From assembly GCF_900102105.1 (NCBI RefSeq), contig NZ_FNBB01000017.1, forward strand, positions 1 through 64,000: a stretch of DNA of 64,000 nt, read 5' to 3'. Below the pieces are notes generated by a model. The model saw only the letters and a program-made list of their open reading frames with translations, searched no databases and was not told the DNA's origin. Below, piece by piece: positions 44,128 through 53,195 of the stretch (its first letter is position 1; each line of letters opens with the position of its first letter). A program made the translations under genes and the position numbers. The stretch is from Agrobacterium pusense. Its GTDB lineage: Bacteria; Pseudomonadota; Alphaproteobacteria; Rhizobiales; Rhizobiaceae.

Positions 44128-45054
44128 TCAAGCTGAAGGGTCATCGGCGGAATGCTGAGTGATCGCAGCCTCTTTGAAATATTCTATGAGCGCGCGGAAG
44201 GCTGGCGACGTTCCGCGCCGGCTTGGGTAGTAGAGACTGAAGCCGGGCAGATCCGTTAGCCAATCCTCGAGAACCTCCCTGAGATTGCCGGTTTCGAGAT
44301 CGGCGGCGACCTGCGAGCGAATTAGAAAGCCGAGCCCCAACCCGTCGACGACGGCTGACCGGATCGCTGCTCCATCATCCAGGATCAACGCTGGATTACC
44401 TTTGTACTCAAACTTTTGGCGCCCCTTTATCAACGAGAGGCGGAAGAGCCGTGAAGAGCTCACGTAGCGATATAAGATGAGTCGATGAACAGCGAGGTCT
44501 TCTGGCACAGCCGGGATCGGGTACTTCTCAAAATACGATGCCGAGCCTGCGATGACCACAGGCGTGGACGCAGTCAATGGAAGCCTCACCATGTCCTTAT
44601 CGATGAGCGTACCGAAACGGATCCCCCCGTCAAAGCCTTCAGCGACAATGTCGTCCAGACCCTCACTGGTTGAAATTTCGATAGCAATATCGGGGTAGCG
44701 CTGACAAAAGCCTCGCAGCGCCGGCCGGACGATGCTTTCAAACGCAACCGGGATCATTGTCAGCCGGACGACGCCCGAAACCGTCTCCCTTGCCTCCTGC
44801 AACCTCAGCAGCTCTTCCCCGATATCGCGCATCGCCGGGCTAAGGATCTCCAGCAAGCGTCTCCCTGCGCCGGTTGGGGCGACGCTACGAGTAGTCCTTG
44901 CGAGCAGTGCCACCCCGATCTTTTGCTCGAGTTGGCTAATTGTGTAGCTGAGAGTGGATTGTTTGACTCCAAGTTCGGATGCCGCCTCGGTGAAACTTTT
45001 GTGTCGTGCGACGGCTTCAAAGACTGCCAGATCTCGAAGGACGTGTCTGTCCAC
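44128..45054 (-). CDS. LysR-family transcriptional regulator
   Basis: The 308-residue protein has the LysR HTH (DLAVFEAVARHKSFTEAASELGVKQSTLSYTISQLEQKIG) and effector domain (RLTMIPVAFESIVRPALRGFCQRYPDIAIEI). It belongs to the subgroup that controls oxidoreductases with SDR or MDR folds. It is divergent from the MDR gene at 45244, separated by 189 bases, and is probably its regulator. Confidence 0.9.
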   Translation of the reverse strand: MDRHVLRDLAVFEAVARHKSFTEAASELGVKQSTLSYTISQLEQKIGVALLARTTRSVAPTGAGRRLLEILSPAMRDIGEELLRLQEARETVSGVVRLTMIPVAFESIVRPALRGFCQRYPDIAIEISTSEGLDDIVAEGFDGGIRFGTLIDKDMVRLPLTASTPVVIAGSASYFEKYPIPAVPEDLAVHRLILYRYVSSSRLFRLSLIKGRQKFEYKGNPALILDDGAAIRSAVVDGLGLGFLIRSQVAADLETGNLREVLEDWLTDLPGFSLYYPSRRGTSPAFRALIEYFKEAAITQHSADDPSA

Positions 45055-45243
45055 TTATTAACCTCATCTATAAGGCTTCTTGAAGCTCGGTAGCTTATCA
45101 ATATCTGGATGAGGGTCTATCTTTTTTCAGCTTCCAAGTCGAAGCGCTCGCGCCAGTCCAAATCAGGTGTCCCTCTTTTGCTCAGGCATCGCGGAACTCG
45201 CAGGCTTGCGCGACGCAATAACAGATCGGAAAGGAGAAACGCG

Positions 45244-46203
45244 ATGAAGGCTGCCGTTTATGATCAAGCTGGACCTCCGGATGTTTTGAAGTACAGGGAG
45301 ATCCCCGACCCGACTGTAGCTCCGGACGCGGTTCTCATCGCAGTGGAAGCGATTTCGATCGAGGGTGGAGACTTGATCAATCGTCGATCCTCGCCACCTC
45401 CTCGTCCATCCGGCGTTGTGGGATATGCTGCGGCAGGGCGGATCGTGAAGACCGGGGCGCACGTGAGTGACCGTGAAGTCGGTGACAGGGTGGCGGCCTT
45501 CGACATGCAGGGATCACATGCTGAACTCTGGGCCGTGCCCGCGATCCGAACGTGGTTGCTGCCACCCGGTATGGACGCGGCGTCAGCGTCGGCATTGCCA
45601 ATATCATTTGGTACAGCTCATCATTGCCTTTTCGCGCGAGGCGGTCTCCTACGCAATGAGACGGTTCTTGTACATGCAGCGGCCGGAGGAGTTGGCCTCG
45701 CGGCCGTGCAGCTTGCTGCCCGAGCCGGAGCAACCGTGATCGCAGTTTCAAGTGGAGAGACTCGGCTCGCGCAGATCGCAACGCTCGGTGCGGATCACGT
45801 CGTCGATAGATTCTCTGTGGACGTTATCGACGTCGTCAGGCAGGTCACAAGGGGTAAAGGGGTTGATCTGGTAATTGACCCTGTCGGCGCCACCTTGAGC
45901 CAGTCGCTTGCCATGCTGGCGCCGGAGGGACGTCTCGTTTTTGTTGGAAATGCTGGCGGCGGGAGCCTAAACTTGGACCTGTGGCCAGCCATGCAATCAA
46001 ATCAAACTCTACTCGGAGTTTTCATGGGCCCGCTTTTCGAAAGAGCGCATGTACACTCGACGGTCACCGAGATGCTACGCATGCTCGAAAACGACGAATT
46101 CCGCATCGCGATCGAAAAGGTGTTTCCCCTCTCGCAAGCACGCGACGCTCATGATTTTGCGGAAAAAGCGAAACCACTTGGAAGGGTCATCATGGTGCCG
46201 TGA
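45244..46203 (+). CDS. NADPH:quinone reductase-like MDR oxidoreductase
   Basis: From ATG 45244 this 319-residue protein has the GroES-like domain (MKAAVYDQAGPPDVLKYREIPDP) and Rossmann domain (ETVLVHAAAGGVGLAAVQLAARAGATVIAVSSGETRLAQIATLGADHVVD). The zinc ligands are absent, which fits the quinone oxidoreductase branch. AAAGGAGAAACGCG precedes the ATG; the frame further upstream to 45109 is not protein-like. It is divergent from the LysR gene. Confidence 0.9.
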   Translation: MKAAVYDQAGPPDVLKYREIPDPTVAPDAVLIAVEAISIEGGDLINRRSSPPPRPSGVVGYAAAGRIVKTGAHVSDREVGDRVAAFDMQGSHAELWAVPAIRTWLLPPGMDAASASALPISFGTAHHCLFARGGLLRNETVLVHAAAGGVGLAAVQLAARAGATVIAVSSGETRLAQIATLGADHVVDRFSVDVIDVVRQVTRGKGVDLVIDPVGATLSQSLAMLAPEGRLVFVGNAGGGSLNLDLWPAMQSNQTLLGVFMGPLFERAHVHSTVTEMLRMLENDEFRIAIEKVFPLSQARDAHDFAEKAKPLGRVIMVP

Positions 46204-46461
46204 TACCCGGAAGCGGGAGGGTCCGGTGCTTGGGGGAAAGATATTTCGCCGTAGGCACAGAGTCATGACCCGATCTTCCAATGGTAGCGGCGAGCCCGTA
46301 CCAACGAGGCAGGATCGGGTTTGACTTTGCCGATCACTTTACTAATCGAACTTCACGGAGGTTGTTTCAACGTCCTCTCCCAAACTATCCCCACAATGTC
46401 TGATTATGGTGCGCTTCCTTTTCAACTACGCGCGCCTCGTATCCTTTTCCCCGAGAGAGAA

Positions 46462-47403
46462 TCACCCATGATGATTTCTCCCGAGCTTCGATAAATTGCC
46501 GGGGGTCAGTCCGTAGCTCCTACGCATCCAGCTCGACATGTGACTTTGATCGACAAATCCCGCAGCGAGAGCTGCCTCAGCGAGTGAGTACCCCGACAGG
46601 ATAAGCTCCCGCGCATGTCGTAGCCTTACTCGTAGAACATACTGATGCGGGCTGACTCCAACGGTGCGCCGGAACAGACGCGGGAAGTTGAACCTGTTTT
46701 GCTTCGCTAATTCGGCGAGATCCTTAATCGTAAAGCTACAGCCGACGTTTTCATGTACGTACCTGTTGATGTCCGCTATCACTTGGTTAGATAGCTGCCC
46801 CCGCGGAGGAAACCCATTGATTGGACCGCAGTATCTACTCGCGACAAGCTCGACGAGGTCGTCTGCAATCAGTTCGCAGTCACCCTCTGTAGAACCAATG
46901 CTGAGCCAATGCGAAAATTCTTCAACAGCAGTGCCAATCGTGGCATCAAAGTCGCTTAGTCGCGGGTCGAAAGACCGAACAGAAAGACCGCTCGAAGCTG
47001 CCGAAATTGCCAGGCGCTGCTTTGGGATCGAGACGATAATCAGTTCGGCGGGAGCCCCGAATCTCCCTTGGAATTCCACCCCTTCGGGGATGACAGTAAT
47101 ATTTCCATAATGTGCGACATGATTAAGGGTCTCCCGGCCGACGAGGCAGTCGACGGGCACTGCGTTGCGTCTGTTTAGCATTATCAGGTTCTGCTCACTA
47201 TACCCTTTTACGTCGGCTCCGCTTCTGACCTGCATTCTGAACGCGGTGACGTTGTCTTTACCCGTCGCGACAGCTGCCCTGTTAACGTCAATCAGCGCAC
47301 GATCTGCGTCTCGGAGCCCAAGAGATAAAGCTGGCAATAGCGCCTCCAGTACTCGCACAGCGAGCTTTGTTAATAAAGTACAGTGCCCGAAAACTTTGAT
47401 CAC
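46462..47403 (-). CDS. AraC-family regulator
   Basis: This 313-residue protein has an AraC HTH pair at the C-terminus (SFTIKDLAELAKQNRFNFPRLFRRTVGVSPHQYVLRVRLRHARELI and SLAEAALAAGFVDQSHMSSWMRRSYGLTPGNL) and a less conserved N-terminal sensor. Codon use in the middle is more AT-rich. It does not face a divergent enzyme gene closely; the MDR gene ends 259 bases away in convergent position and the hydrolase at 47572 lies behind it on the same strand. Its target is unclear. Confidence 0.82.
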   Translation of the reverse strand: MIKVFGHCTLLTKLAVRVLEALLPALSLGLRDADRALIDVNRAAVATGKDNVTAFRMQVRSGADVKGYSEQNLIMLNRRNAVPVDCLVGRETLNHVAHYGNITVIPEGVEFQGRFGAPAELIIVSIPKQRLAISAASSGLSVRSFDPRLSDFDATIGTAVEEFSHWLSIGSTEGDCELIADDLVELVASRYCGPINGFPPRGQLSNQVIADINRYVHENVGCSFTIKDLAELAKQNRFNFPRLFRRTVGVSPHQYVLRVRLRHARELILSGYSLAEAALAAGFVDQSHMSSWMRRSYGLTPGNLSKLGRNHHG

Positions 47404-47571
47404 CAGTAAGCCAACAACGTACTCCAGATAACGTCACCCTATTTGACCAGGCAGGGGCGACCGAAATCGGTCCTTCAAATGGCTGTGGCGCGTCCGGTTA
47501 CCGATGCAATTAACGCGAGGGGCACCTTCATCGCCAACGACACTACCCGTGAAGACGACGGTGCAAAATTT

Positions 47572-48429
47572 CTAAAGATGTTCTTCGAGAAAGCCCCGGA
47601 TGATGTGGGCAATCTCAGGCGCATGGGTTTCCAGGGCGAAGTGGCCGGTATCGAGGAGGTGCACATGCGCGTCAGGGAGATCACGCTTATAGGCTTCAGC
47701 GCCTGCCGGGATGAACGCTGGATCATGACGACCCCAGACGGCCAAGAGGGGAGGCTGGTATGTGCGGAAGTAATTTTGAAAGTCGGGATAGCGCTCAAGG
47801 TTCGTTCTATAATCTAGAATGAGATCTAGCTGGATTTCCTCTGCGTCCGGGCGACGCATTAGGGCTATGTCGAGCATGTATCCGTCGGGTCCAAGACGTT
47901 TAGGATCAGCCCCTGTCCGATACTGCCAGTTTTCGATCACTTCTGGAGAAAGAGAGGCCCGGCAGGCTTCTCTAGTTTCCGGATTTGGGTCGCGCCAGTA
48001 GGCTTCCCAAGGCCCCCACTCGTCGCTGAAACCGTCGAGATAGGCGTTACCGTTTTGGCTGATGATCGCCGAGACGCGCTCTGGATGCGCAAGCGCAAGG
48101 CGGAACCCGGTCGGTGCTCCGTAGTCGAAGACATAAAGCGCGTAATTTTCCAGTCCCAGCGCCTCCGTGAAGCCCTCAATGACCGTCGCTAGATTATCGA
48201 AGGTATAGTCGAATTTTCCTCGTCCAGGTGCTGTCGTGTACCCGAAACCTGGAAGGTCCGGCGCAATAACGCGGTATCGGTCGGCGAGAAGCGGTATAAG
48301 TTCACGGAACATGTGGCTTGATGAAGGAAAGCCGTGCAGGAGCAGCAGGACAGGAGCCGTCCGTGACCCGGCCTCGCGATAGAAAACCTCCACTTCACCC
48401 ACCTGCTGGCGGTTGTAGCTTACCGTCAT
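47572..48429 (-). CDS. Alpha/beta hydrolase, haloalkane-dehalogenase / epoxide-hydrolase-like
   Basis: The 285-residue protein has HGFPSSSHMFRELIPLLADRYRVIAPDLPGFGY (32-64) and a nucleophile elbow with Asp102 (VFDYGAP), so the nucleophile is Asp, as in dehalogenases and epoxide hydrolases. His is in LLDTGHFALETH. A cap domain with WEAYWRDPNPETREA lies between. The substrate is probably a halogenated or epoxide-bearing small molecule. A 19-base palindromic motif 57 bases upstream is shared with the TetR gene at 50114, which makes that TetR protein its likely repressor. Confidence 0.88.
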   Translation of the reverse strand: MTVSYNRQQVGEVEVFYREAGSRTAPVLLLLHGFPSSSHMFRELIPLLADRYRVIAPDLPGFGYTTAPGRGKFDYTFDNLATVIEGFTEALGLENYALYVFDYGAPTGFRLALAHPERVSAIISQNGNAYLDGFSDEWGPWEAYWRDPNPETREACRASLSPEVIENWQYRTGADPKRLGPDGYMLDIALMRRPDAEEIQLDLILDYRTNLERYPDFQNYFRTYQPPLLAVWGRHDPAFIPAGAEAYKRDLPDAHVHLLDTGHFALETHAPEIAHIIRGFLEEHL

Positions 48430-48485
48430 TGAGAACTCCCTCGCTCTTTAGCCCGCACGGGCACCCTTCTCACCCATATAGCTTA

Positions 48486-48504
48486 CTACCGATCGGTCGT
48501 TTGT
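48486..48504. promoter_or_regulatory. TetR operator CTACCGATCGGTCGTTTGT (copy 1)
   Basis: A 19-base word identical to 50041-50059. Its core ACCGATCGGT is a perfect 10-base palindrome, typical of TetR-family operators. It lies 57 bases before the hydrolase start at 48429. Confidence 0.7.
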
Positions 48505-49000
48505 AAAGAGGTCTCCTCGTTCTGAGGAAATCAGATCCAGCAGGCCGAAGACACGAAGTTCATCTACACATTAGATTGTCGCGCCAACACGACGAGCATC
48601 CCGCGAAAAACGGAGGCATTTCTCCCGCACGCTCTTACAGAGCACAAGCCGGCGTAGACGGGCCCCGTTTTGGGGCGCCCACACTCTTCTTGACGGAGAT
48701 GACGGAGTACATCGCGCGGACTCCAAATGCGCCTACCTTGCGCAGCCCAAGCTGCTTCGTCCCTTCGCGCGGCGTCGTCGTTTCCGCGACGCCTTTAGTA
48801 TTCCGAGACTTGAGGGAGGTTGTGTCGCGATTGCGCGAGGGACCCGTGGTGGAAAAGTAGGAACGAACGCTCACTGCCGAACCCGGTCAGAAAGCCAGTG
48901 GGAACATCGAATTCCGGCTGGTCCGGTCTTCTATTGTCGTGCTGTGACGGCCTGCACCGCCATTGGCGAGATGGACGGGAGGCAGCTCGCTCACCTACAC
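48505..49000. other. Stretch without a recognised gene
   Basis: Open frames on both strands (for example plus 48576-48860 and minus 48635-48874) are low-complexity and resemble no known protein. No hairpin terminator with a T-run was seen. Confidence 0.35.
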
Positions 49001-49579
49001 TTAGGGCTCCCACTGGATGTTCTGTTTCACAACAACTGCAGGGTTTCCTGCTACGATGGTGCCGGCAGGGACGTCTTTGGTCACCACGGCGCCTGCTCCA
49101 ACGACCGCGCCGTCGCCGATTGTCACTCCCTTGAGGATGATGGCTCGCATGCCGATCCAAACATGATTGCCAATTATAATGGGTGCTGCGGCGGGTCGAC
49201 CCACCAAACGATGGCCATCCCAGTCCCTGATGATGACCTGGTCAGCAATGAAAACTTCCTCACCGATCTTGATGTTTGAACCACATGAAATCCAGGTATG
49301 GCGGTTAGCGAACCCGCTCCCAATAATCAGTCTAGCGCCGCTTTGAACACCTATAGTACTTCCAGAGTATGCAGTGAACTCACCGTTGATGACCAGTTCG
49401 CCGCCGGCCTTGACGACTAGGTTGGTCGGCTCGCTAGGGACGCCTGGCCATGTTGCGCCAACAGACAGCTTTCCCGACCCCGAGATAGCGCCCTCGATCA
49501 TAGCACTTCCCTTACCCGTCAGACGAATAGTTGAAGGGACCTCCCGTCTCGTGAGGCGTTGCAGCAGGTGATTAATCAT
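49001..49579 (-). CDS. Acyltransferase with left-handed beta-helix hexapeptide repeats
   Basis: The 192-residue protein is built of hexapeptide repeats ([LIV]-G-x4): [51 protein letters not shown], then the C-terminal acceptor-site block [45 protein letters not shown]. The fold and [16 protein letters not shown] motifs indicate O-acetyl or O-acyl transfer to sugars, as in polysaccharide synthesis. No neighbouring sugar genes are present. The start is ATG 49579. Confidence 0.88.
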   Translation of the reverse strand: MINHLLQRLTRREVPSTIRLTGKGSAMIEGAISGSGKLSVGATWPGVPSEPTNLVVKAGGELVINGEFTAYSGSTIGVQSGARLIIGSGFANRHTWISCGSNIKIGEEVFIADQVIIRDWDGHRLVGRPAAAPIIIGNHVWIGMRAIILKGVTIGDGAVVGAGAVVTKDVPAGTIVAGNPAVVVKQNIQWEP

Positions 49580-50040
49580 GATGCTTTATGCTCCGAACCC
49601 GAAATGGACCAGCCGCAGTTGCTCCGCAGCAATCCTAAAACAGCAGAAGCACGTGGTGGATTAGCCGTATAGTATAAAAATGCAGGTGAGCTTGTTATCC
49701 GGTGTTCGTCGGATTCTGCAAACGACGTCACCGAGAAGATGGAGGTTGTGGAGCGGGAGAACCGGGAGCCTCGGCTGGCAAATAAATTGCTGAGCGAAGC
49801 GTCCGCATATCCCGCGGTAGCAGCTCCACCGCTCGTCGAAGCGATGATATCGCTTTTAACAGGCGTTACTCTATCTCGTTGGGTTCCGTCACCGACGCTT
49901 TCGCGCACGGGATTATCTGGTGGCGGATGAACCGGCGGGATGTCGGTGCGTCCCCGATGCGACCCGTGTAACAACCGGCGACTTCGAGGCTCCATCGCAA
50001 CACGCCGCGCCAAACGATGTCCGCCCGAAATTTTTCCACC
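49580..50040. other. Stretch without a recognised gene
   Basis: The gap lies upstream of both the acyltransferase (minus) and the TetR gene (plus). A minus-strand open frame covers most of it but is Ser/Arg-rich and unlike any protein I know. The upstream promoter of the acyltransferase should lie here. Confidence 0.35.
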
Positions 50041-50059
50041 CTACCGATCGGTCGTTTGT
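50041..50059. promoter_or_regulatory. TetR operator CTACCGATCGGTCGTTTGT (copy 2)
   Basis: Identical to 48486-48504 over 19 bases. It lies 54 bases before the TetR start at 50114, the expected place for an autoregulatory operator. Confidence 0.7.
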
Positions 50060-50113
50060 GGAGACGGCTCGAATGGATTATACTCGGCGGCGCACGTCGA
50101 GAAGGTTTAGGGC

Positions 50114-50671
50114 ATGAAGGTCACAAGAGATGAAATTTTAGCGGCAGCTCGGGAACTGTTCCGCGAAAAGGGATATGCTGGTGCTTCGATGCAGGATCTC
50201 GCCGATCGAATAGGCCTGAAAAAGGCATCTTTGTATATGCGGTTTTCAAACAAGGAGGCCTTAGTCCCGGAGGTGCTCAATGCTCTCCTCCGGGAAACGC
50301 TTGACTACACCCGCGCCGACTCTGTTGGCGCTCCTTGGCAGCAGTCCTATGAGACGGCCCTTCGGGCCATCGCGGGTAATCTGGCGGAGCGAAAGCGCTG
50401 CGTCGGGCTTCACCTCGCATATGGCGTCAGCGACGAAACCCCAGCGGCAAAGGATGCCGTTCGACGGTTCTTTGATACGCTCCGCGAGCACCTGATTTCT
50501 ATTCTGTCATCGGTCATGTCACCGGACAGGGCTGAGCTTGTGGCGAGCGATGCACTGGCCAGAATCGAGGGGGCGACGCTTCTCGTTGCCGTCTTTGGCG
50601 ACAAGGAGGCGATAGAGCGGGCAGTGCAGGATTGTCGCCTGGATGCAGATGCCGCGGTGCAGAAACATTAG
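50114..50671 (+). CDS. TetR/AcrR-family transcriptional regulator
   Basis: The 185-residue protein has the TetR HTH at the N-terminus (VTRDEILAAARELFREKGYAGASMQDLADRIGLKKASLYMRFSNKEALVPEVLNALL). The KKASLYMRF recognition helix is typical. The ligand domain is helical with CVGLHLAYGVSDETPAAKDAVRRFF. The shared 19-base operator indicates autoregulation and control of the hydrolase at 47572-48429, 1.7 kb away on the other strand. Confidence 0.9.
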   Translation: MKVTRDEILAAARELFREKGYAGASMQDLADRIGLKKASLYMRFSNKEALVPEVLNALLRETLDYTRADSVGAPWQQSYETALRAIAGNLAERKRCVGLHLAYGVSDETPAAKDAVRRFFDTLREHLISILSSVMSPDRAELVASDALARIEGATLLVAVFGDKEAIERAVQDCRLDADAAVQKH

Positions 50672-51159
50672 TTGGACAATCTCGGCGCCGCCAAAATTGC
50701 GCGCCGGGGCTCGACGGACCGAGGACCGCGGATGCGCTCGGCCGGGGCCATGTTGGACACCTTCAGGAACTCGTCTGCCGCATCGGGTTTCTCGTCCTGA
50801 CTGAGGGGAGGTTTTCTTCGGTCTTTCGTTCCTAGATCGCCTGGGCGGCATCTTGGTTCGGCACGCGAGCGCTTCGCTGTAGAACCAGCACAGAGTTTCT
50901 AGAGCTACCTGCGACAAGCATGATTGTACCTCTTCTAATTGTGTCTCTCGGTGGACATTGCACATCGGGCTTGCTTGGGACTGACTCACGGTCGCGCACC
51001 CGTGCGTCGCGCGTCACAGATACAACCGCGGGGCCCGCAAATCGGCCTGCGGGACCGGGCGGCAGCACCTTTCCTGAAAGATGGAGAGGCACAATATCGG
51101 CGGCGCGAAAAGAACCATCGTTGGCTGTTCCAGGACGCCGAGTTTGATCCGGGTAATTC
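50668..51159 (-). other. Possible decayed gene fragment and intergenic DNA
   Basis: On the minus strand the frame ending at TAA 50668-50670 reads LSQDEKPDAADEFLKVSNMAPAERIRG, a protein-like stretch of the kind seen in short charged plasmid proteins ending in MTPAERIR-like helices. Upstream the frame becomes implausible. No family can be named. The rest up to the HxlR stop has no supported gene. Confidence 0.25.
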
Positions 51160-51537
51160 TCAACTTGCCTTGGCTTGGTCAGAATTGAGTGCGCCCCAGT
51201 GTCGTCTCATCCACTGGGCGATGCCCTCAAGCGAACCAATTAATTCCTTGGCGGTGGGCGTAGCCTCATACTCTACATGAAGAGGTGTGACGGGATAAAC
51301 TGTTCGTATGACCAAGCCACGGGCCTCAAGCAACCTCAATTGCTTTGTGAGCTCTTTCTGGGTGATTGGCGTGGCTCTTCTTTGAAGATCCCGAAACCTG
51401 ACCGGCCCGTCAGATATGATGAGACGGTAGAGAATTGGGATCGCCCACTTCCCTGAGATCGTCGTGACGAAGGCCGACAACGGGCAGCCTAGAGCATCTT
51501 CTGTCTGCATTTCCAAAAGCTTGTCCATTTTTCTCAT
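51160..51537 (-). CDS. HxlR-family transcriptional regulator
   Basis: This 125-residue HxlR protein has the Cys-containing start (DALGCPLSAFVTTISGKWAIPILYRLI), then RFRDLQRRATPITQKELTKQLRLLEARGLVIRTVYP and VEYEATPTAKELIGSL. The conserved N-terminal Cys could sense oxidants or electrophiles. It is divergent from the nitroreductase at 51615, with an inverted repeat between them, and is probably its repressor. Confidence 0.88.
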   Translation of the reverse strand: MRKMDKLLEMQTEDALGCPLSAFVTTISGKWAIPILYRLIISDGPVRFRDLQRRATPITQKELTKQLRLLEARGLVIRTVYPVTPLHVEYEATPTAKELIGSLEGIAQWMRRHWGALNSDQAKAS

Positions 51538-51573
51538 GGTATGAAAAAGGTGCCTACTTTCCTTTTGATACCA
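51537..51573. promoter_or_regulatory. Inverted repeat TGGTATGAAAA ... TTTTGATACCA, likely HxlR operator
   Basis: The 11-base arms at 51537-51547 and 51563-51573 match in 10 of 11 positions around a 15-base spacer. The dyad lies in the 77-base gap between the HxlR and nitroreductase starts and begins at the HxlR start codon itself. Long spacers with two half-sites fit HxlR dimers. Confidence 0.5.
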
Positions 51574-51614
51574 TTTTTATAACGTCGAGTCATCACGTTT
51601 TAGGAGATCAGAAA

Positions 51615-52205
51615 ATGGGTAGACCGCTTTCGGACCAGTCCCTGGACCAGCTGTTCAGGAGCGCGCGAAGTTTTAATCGCTACACGGAGCAACCGGTCGC
51701 ACTGGAGACGCTGCAAGCGTTGTACGACCTCTACAAATGGGGACCGACATCCACAAATCAACAGCCACAGCGAATCGTGTGGTGTACTACCGACGATGCT
51801 AAAGTACGTCTTGCCAAGCTTTGCTACGGAGGCAACGGCGACAAAATCAGATTAGCGCCGGTCACCGCAATCCTCGGAATGGAAATGAACTTCATAGAAA
51901 CATTGCCGAAGCTCTTTCCTCACACCGACGCCCGTGGCTGGTACGGGACAGATGAACGCTTCATCGCGGATTCCGCGTTAAGAAACGCTTCGCTACAAGC
52001 TGGTTATCTAATGATTGCGGCCCGCGCGCTGGGCCTCGATGTTGGGCCGATCGGAGGCTTTGACGAAAAAGCCGTGACGGCAGAGTTTTTCCCGGCAAGT
52101 ACGATAAAGGCGAATTTTCTTGTGACCCTTGGGTACGGTGATTTGGAAAGCGTTTATTCTCGCGCTCCTCGTTGGGAATTCAATGAAGCTACTAGGTTGG
52201 CCTAA
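51615..52205 (+). CDS. Nitroreductase-family protein, RutE/malonic semialdehyde reductase-like
   Basis: The 196-residue FMN protein has SLDQLFRSARSFNRYTEQPVALETLQALYDLYKWGPTSTNQQPQRIVWC and SLQAGYLMIAARALGLDVGPIGGFD, the pattern of the RutE/HadB branch of nitroreductases. RutE reduces malonic semialdehyde to 3-hydroxypropionate; others reduce nitro compounds. No rut operon is nearby, so a detoxifying role under HxlR control is more likely. AGGAGATCAG precedes the ATG. Confidence 0.88.
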   Translation: MGRPLSDQSLDQLFRSARSFNRYTEQPVALETLQALYDLYKWGPTSTNQQPQRIVWCTTDDAKVRLAKLCYGGNGDKIRLAPVTAILGMEMNFIETLPKLFPHTDARGWYGTDERFIADSALRNASLQAGYLMIAARALGLDVGPIGGFDEKAVTAEFFPASTIKANFLVTLGYGDLESVYSRAPRWEFNEATRLA

Positions 52206-52713
52206 GAGGTCTCGAAGGCCTCATGCCCGGGCGCCAGATTCACGTCGGCGCTTTGCAGCGTGATATCCCCTGAGGCTGAAGTGGTCTAGCGTCAGCCTCA
52301 GAATGAGGCTTCTTATGCAGTCTCTGGTTATTTTGCTGGTGGTTAGCTTTATCGACATTGATCATGGTCCGCACGGCCAGCCGGCTGGCATGTTCGTCAG
52401 GAGGGCAGCTGAATCAGCTCATTGCCACTTATTTTTCAGAGATATACTGCGCCAAGTACAACATTCGTTTCTCCGAGAAGCGTTATCTGCATCTTAAGCT
52501 GAAAATTCTACTCTTCCATTCGAGCGCAAAAAAGCAGCATGTCAGCAAAATTAGGTTAAGGCTCGTTGGTTCGTATCCTTTCAAGAGCTTTGCAGTTCAG
52601 AATGTCTGCGTTTGGACCAAAGCGGTCGTCTCCCATGCCTAACTTTCCGGTTTCGGGCGGCGGGAAGATACCTCCCCGCCGACTAAGCATTGCCGCCTTG
52701 GAGGCGCGCCTCA
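52206..52713. other. Convergent intergenic stretch, nothing recognised
   Basis: The region lies between the ends of the nitroreductase and DUF1330 genes. The plus frames near 52303-52642 are short and not protein-like. It is AT-richer around 52420-52600. No terminator with a clear T-run was identified. Confidence 0.35.
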
Positions 52714-53085
52714 TCAAGTAAGCTCGTCAGCTATCGTCAGCGGCTGGAGGACGATATCGGCAAGTGACGATGCGCCGACCTGGAACGCGCGTTGATACTC
52801 TTCATCGTCAACCATCGCCTTAAACGCTGCTCTCCCCGGATACTGAACGAGTAATACCGCATCCCACATGCGCGTGTCACCGTCCGTGAGGACTGGTAGA
52901 CCATTGCCACGAAACAAAATCTTTGCTCCGAAGCGCGCCAGTATCGGTTCAGCCATTTTAAGATATTCGAGATGCCTCTCGCGGCCACCATCGGGATCGA
53001 ACCTTAGAAGGTTCAACATGATGACGGCTTTGTCATCTTTGTCGTTCAAGAACTCAGCGAACGCAGTGGGTGAAAACGCAACCAT
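52714..53085 (-). CDS. DUF1330-type (dimeric alpha/beta barrel) protein
   Basis: The 123-residue protein is a paralogue of the one at 15662: AVIMLNLLRFDPDGGRERHLEYLKMAEPILARFGAKILFRGNGLPV and MWDAVLLVQYPGRAAFKAMVDDEEYQRAFQVGASSLADIVLQPLTI. The two share GGRER and ARFGA at matching positions. It lies 110 bases after the SDR gene on the same strand and could be co-transcribed with it. Function unknown. Confidence 0.82.
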   Translation of the reverse strand: MVAFSPTAFAEFLNDKDDKAVIMLNLLRFDPDGGRERHLEYLKMAEPILARFGAKILFRGNGLPVLTDGDTRMWDAVLLVQYPGRAAFKAMVDDEEYQRAFQVGASSLADIVLQPLTIADELT

Positions 53086-53195
53086 TCGATCTTCCTCTAG
53101 TCTTGTGTCCGATAGGCCAAATCATTTGAGACGTTGTGACCCACGGTACTGAATCATCACCGTGCAGTGATGACGATGTTATCGGTGCTTGCTGC

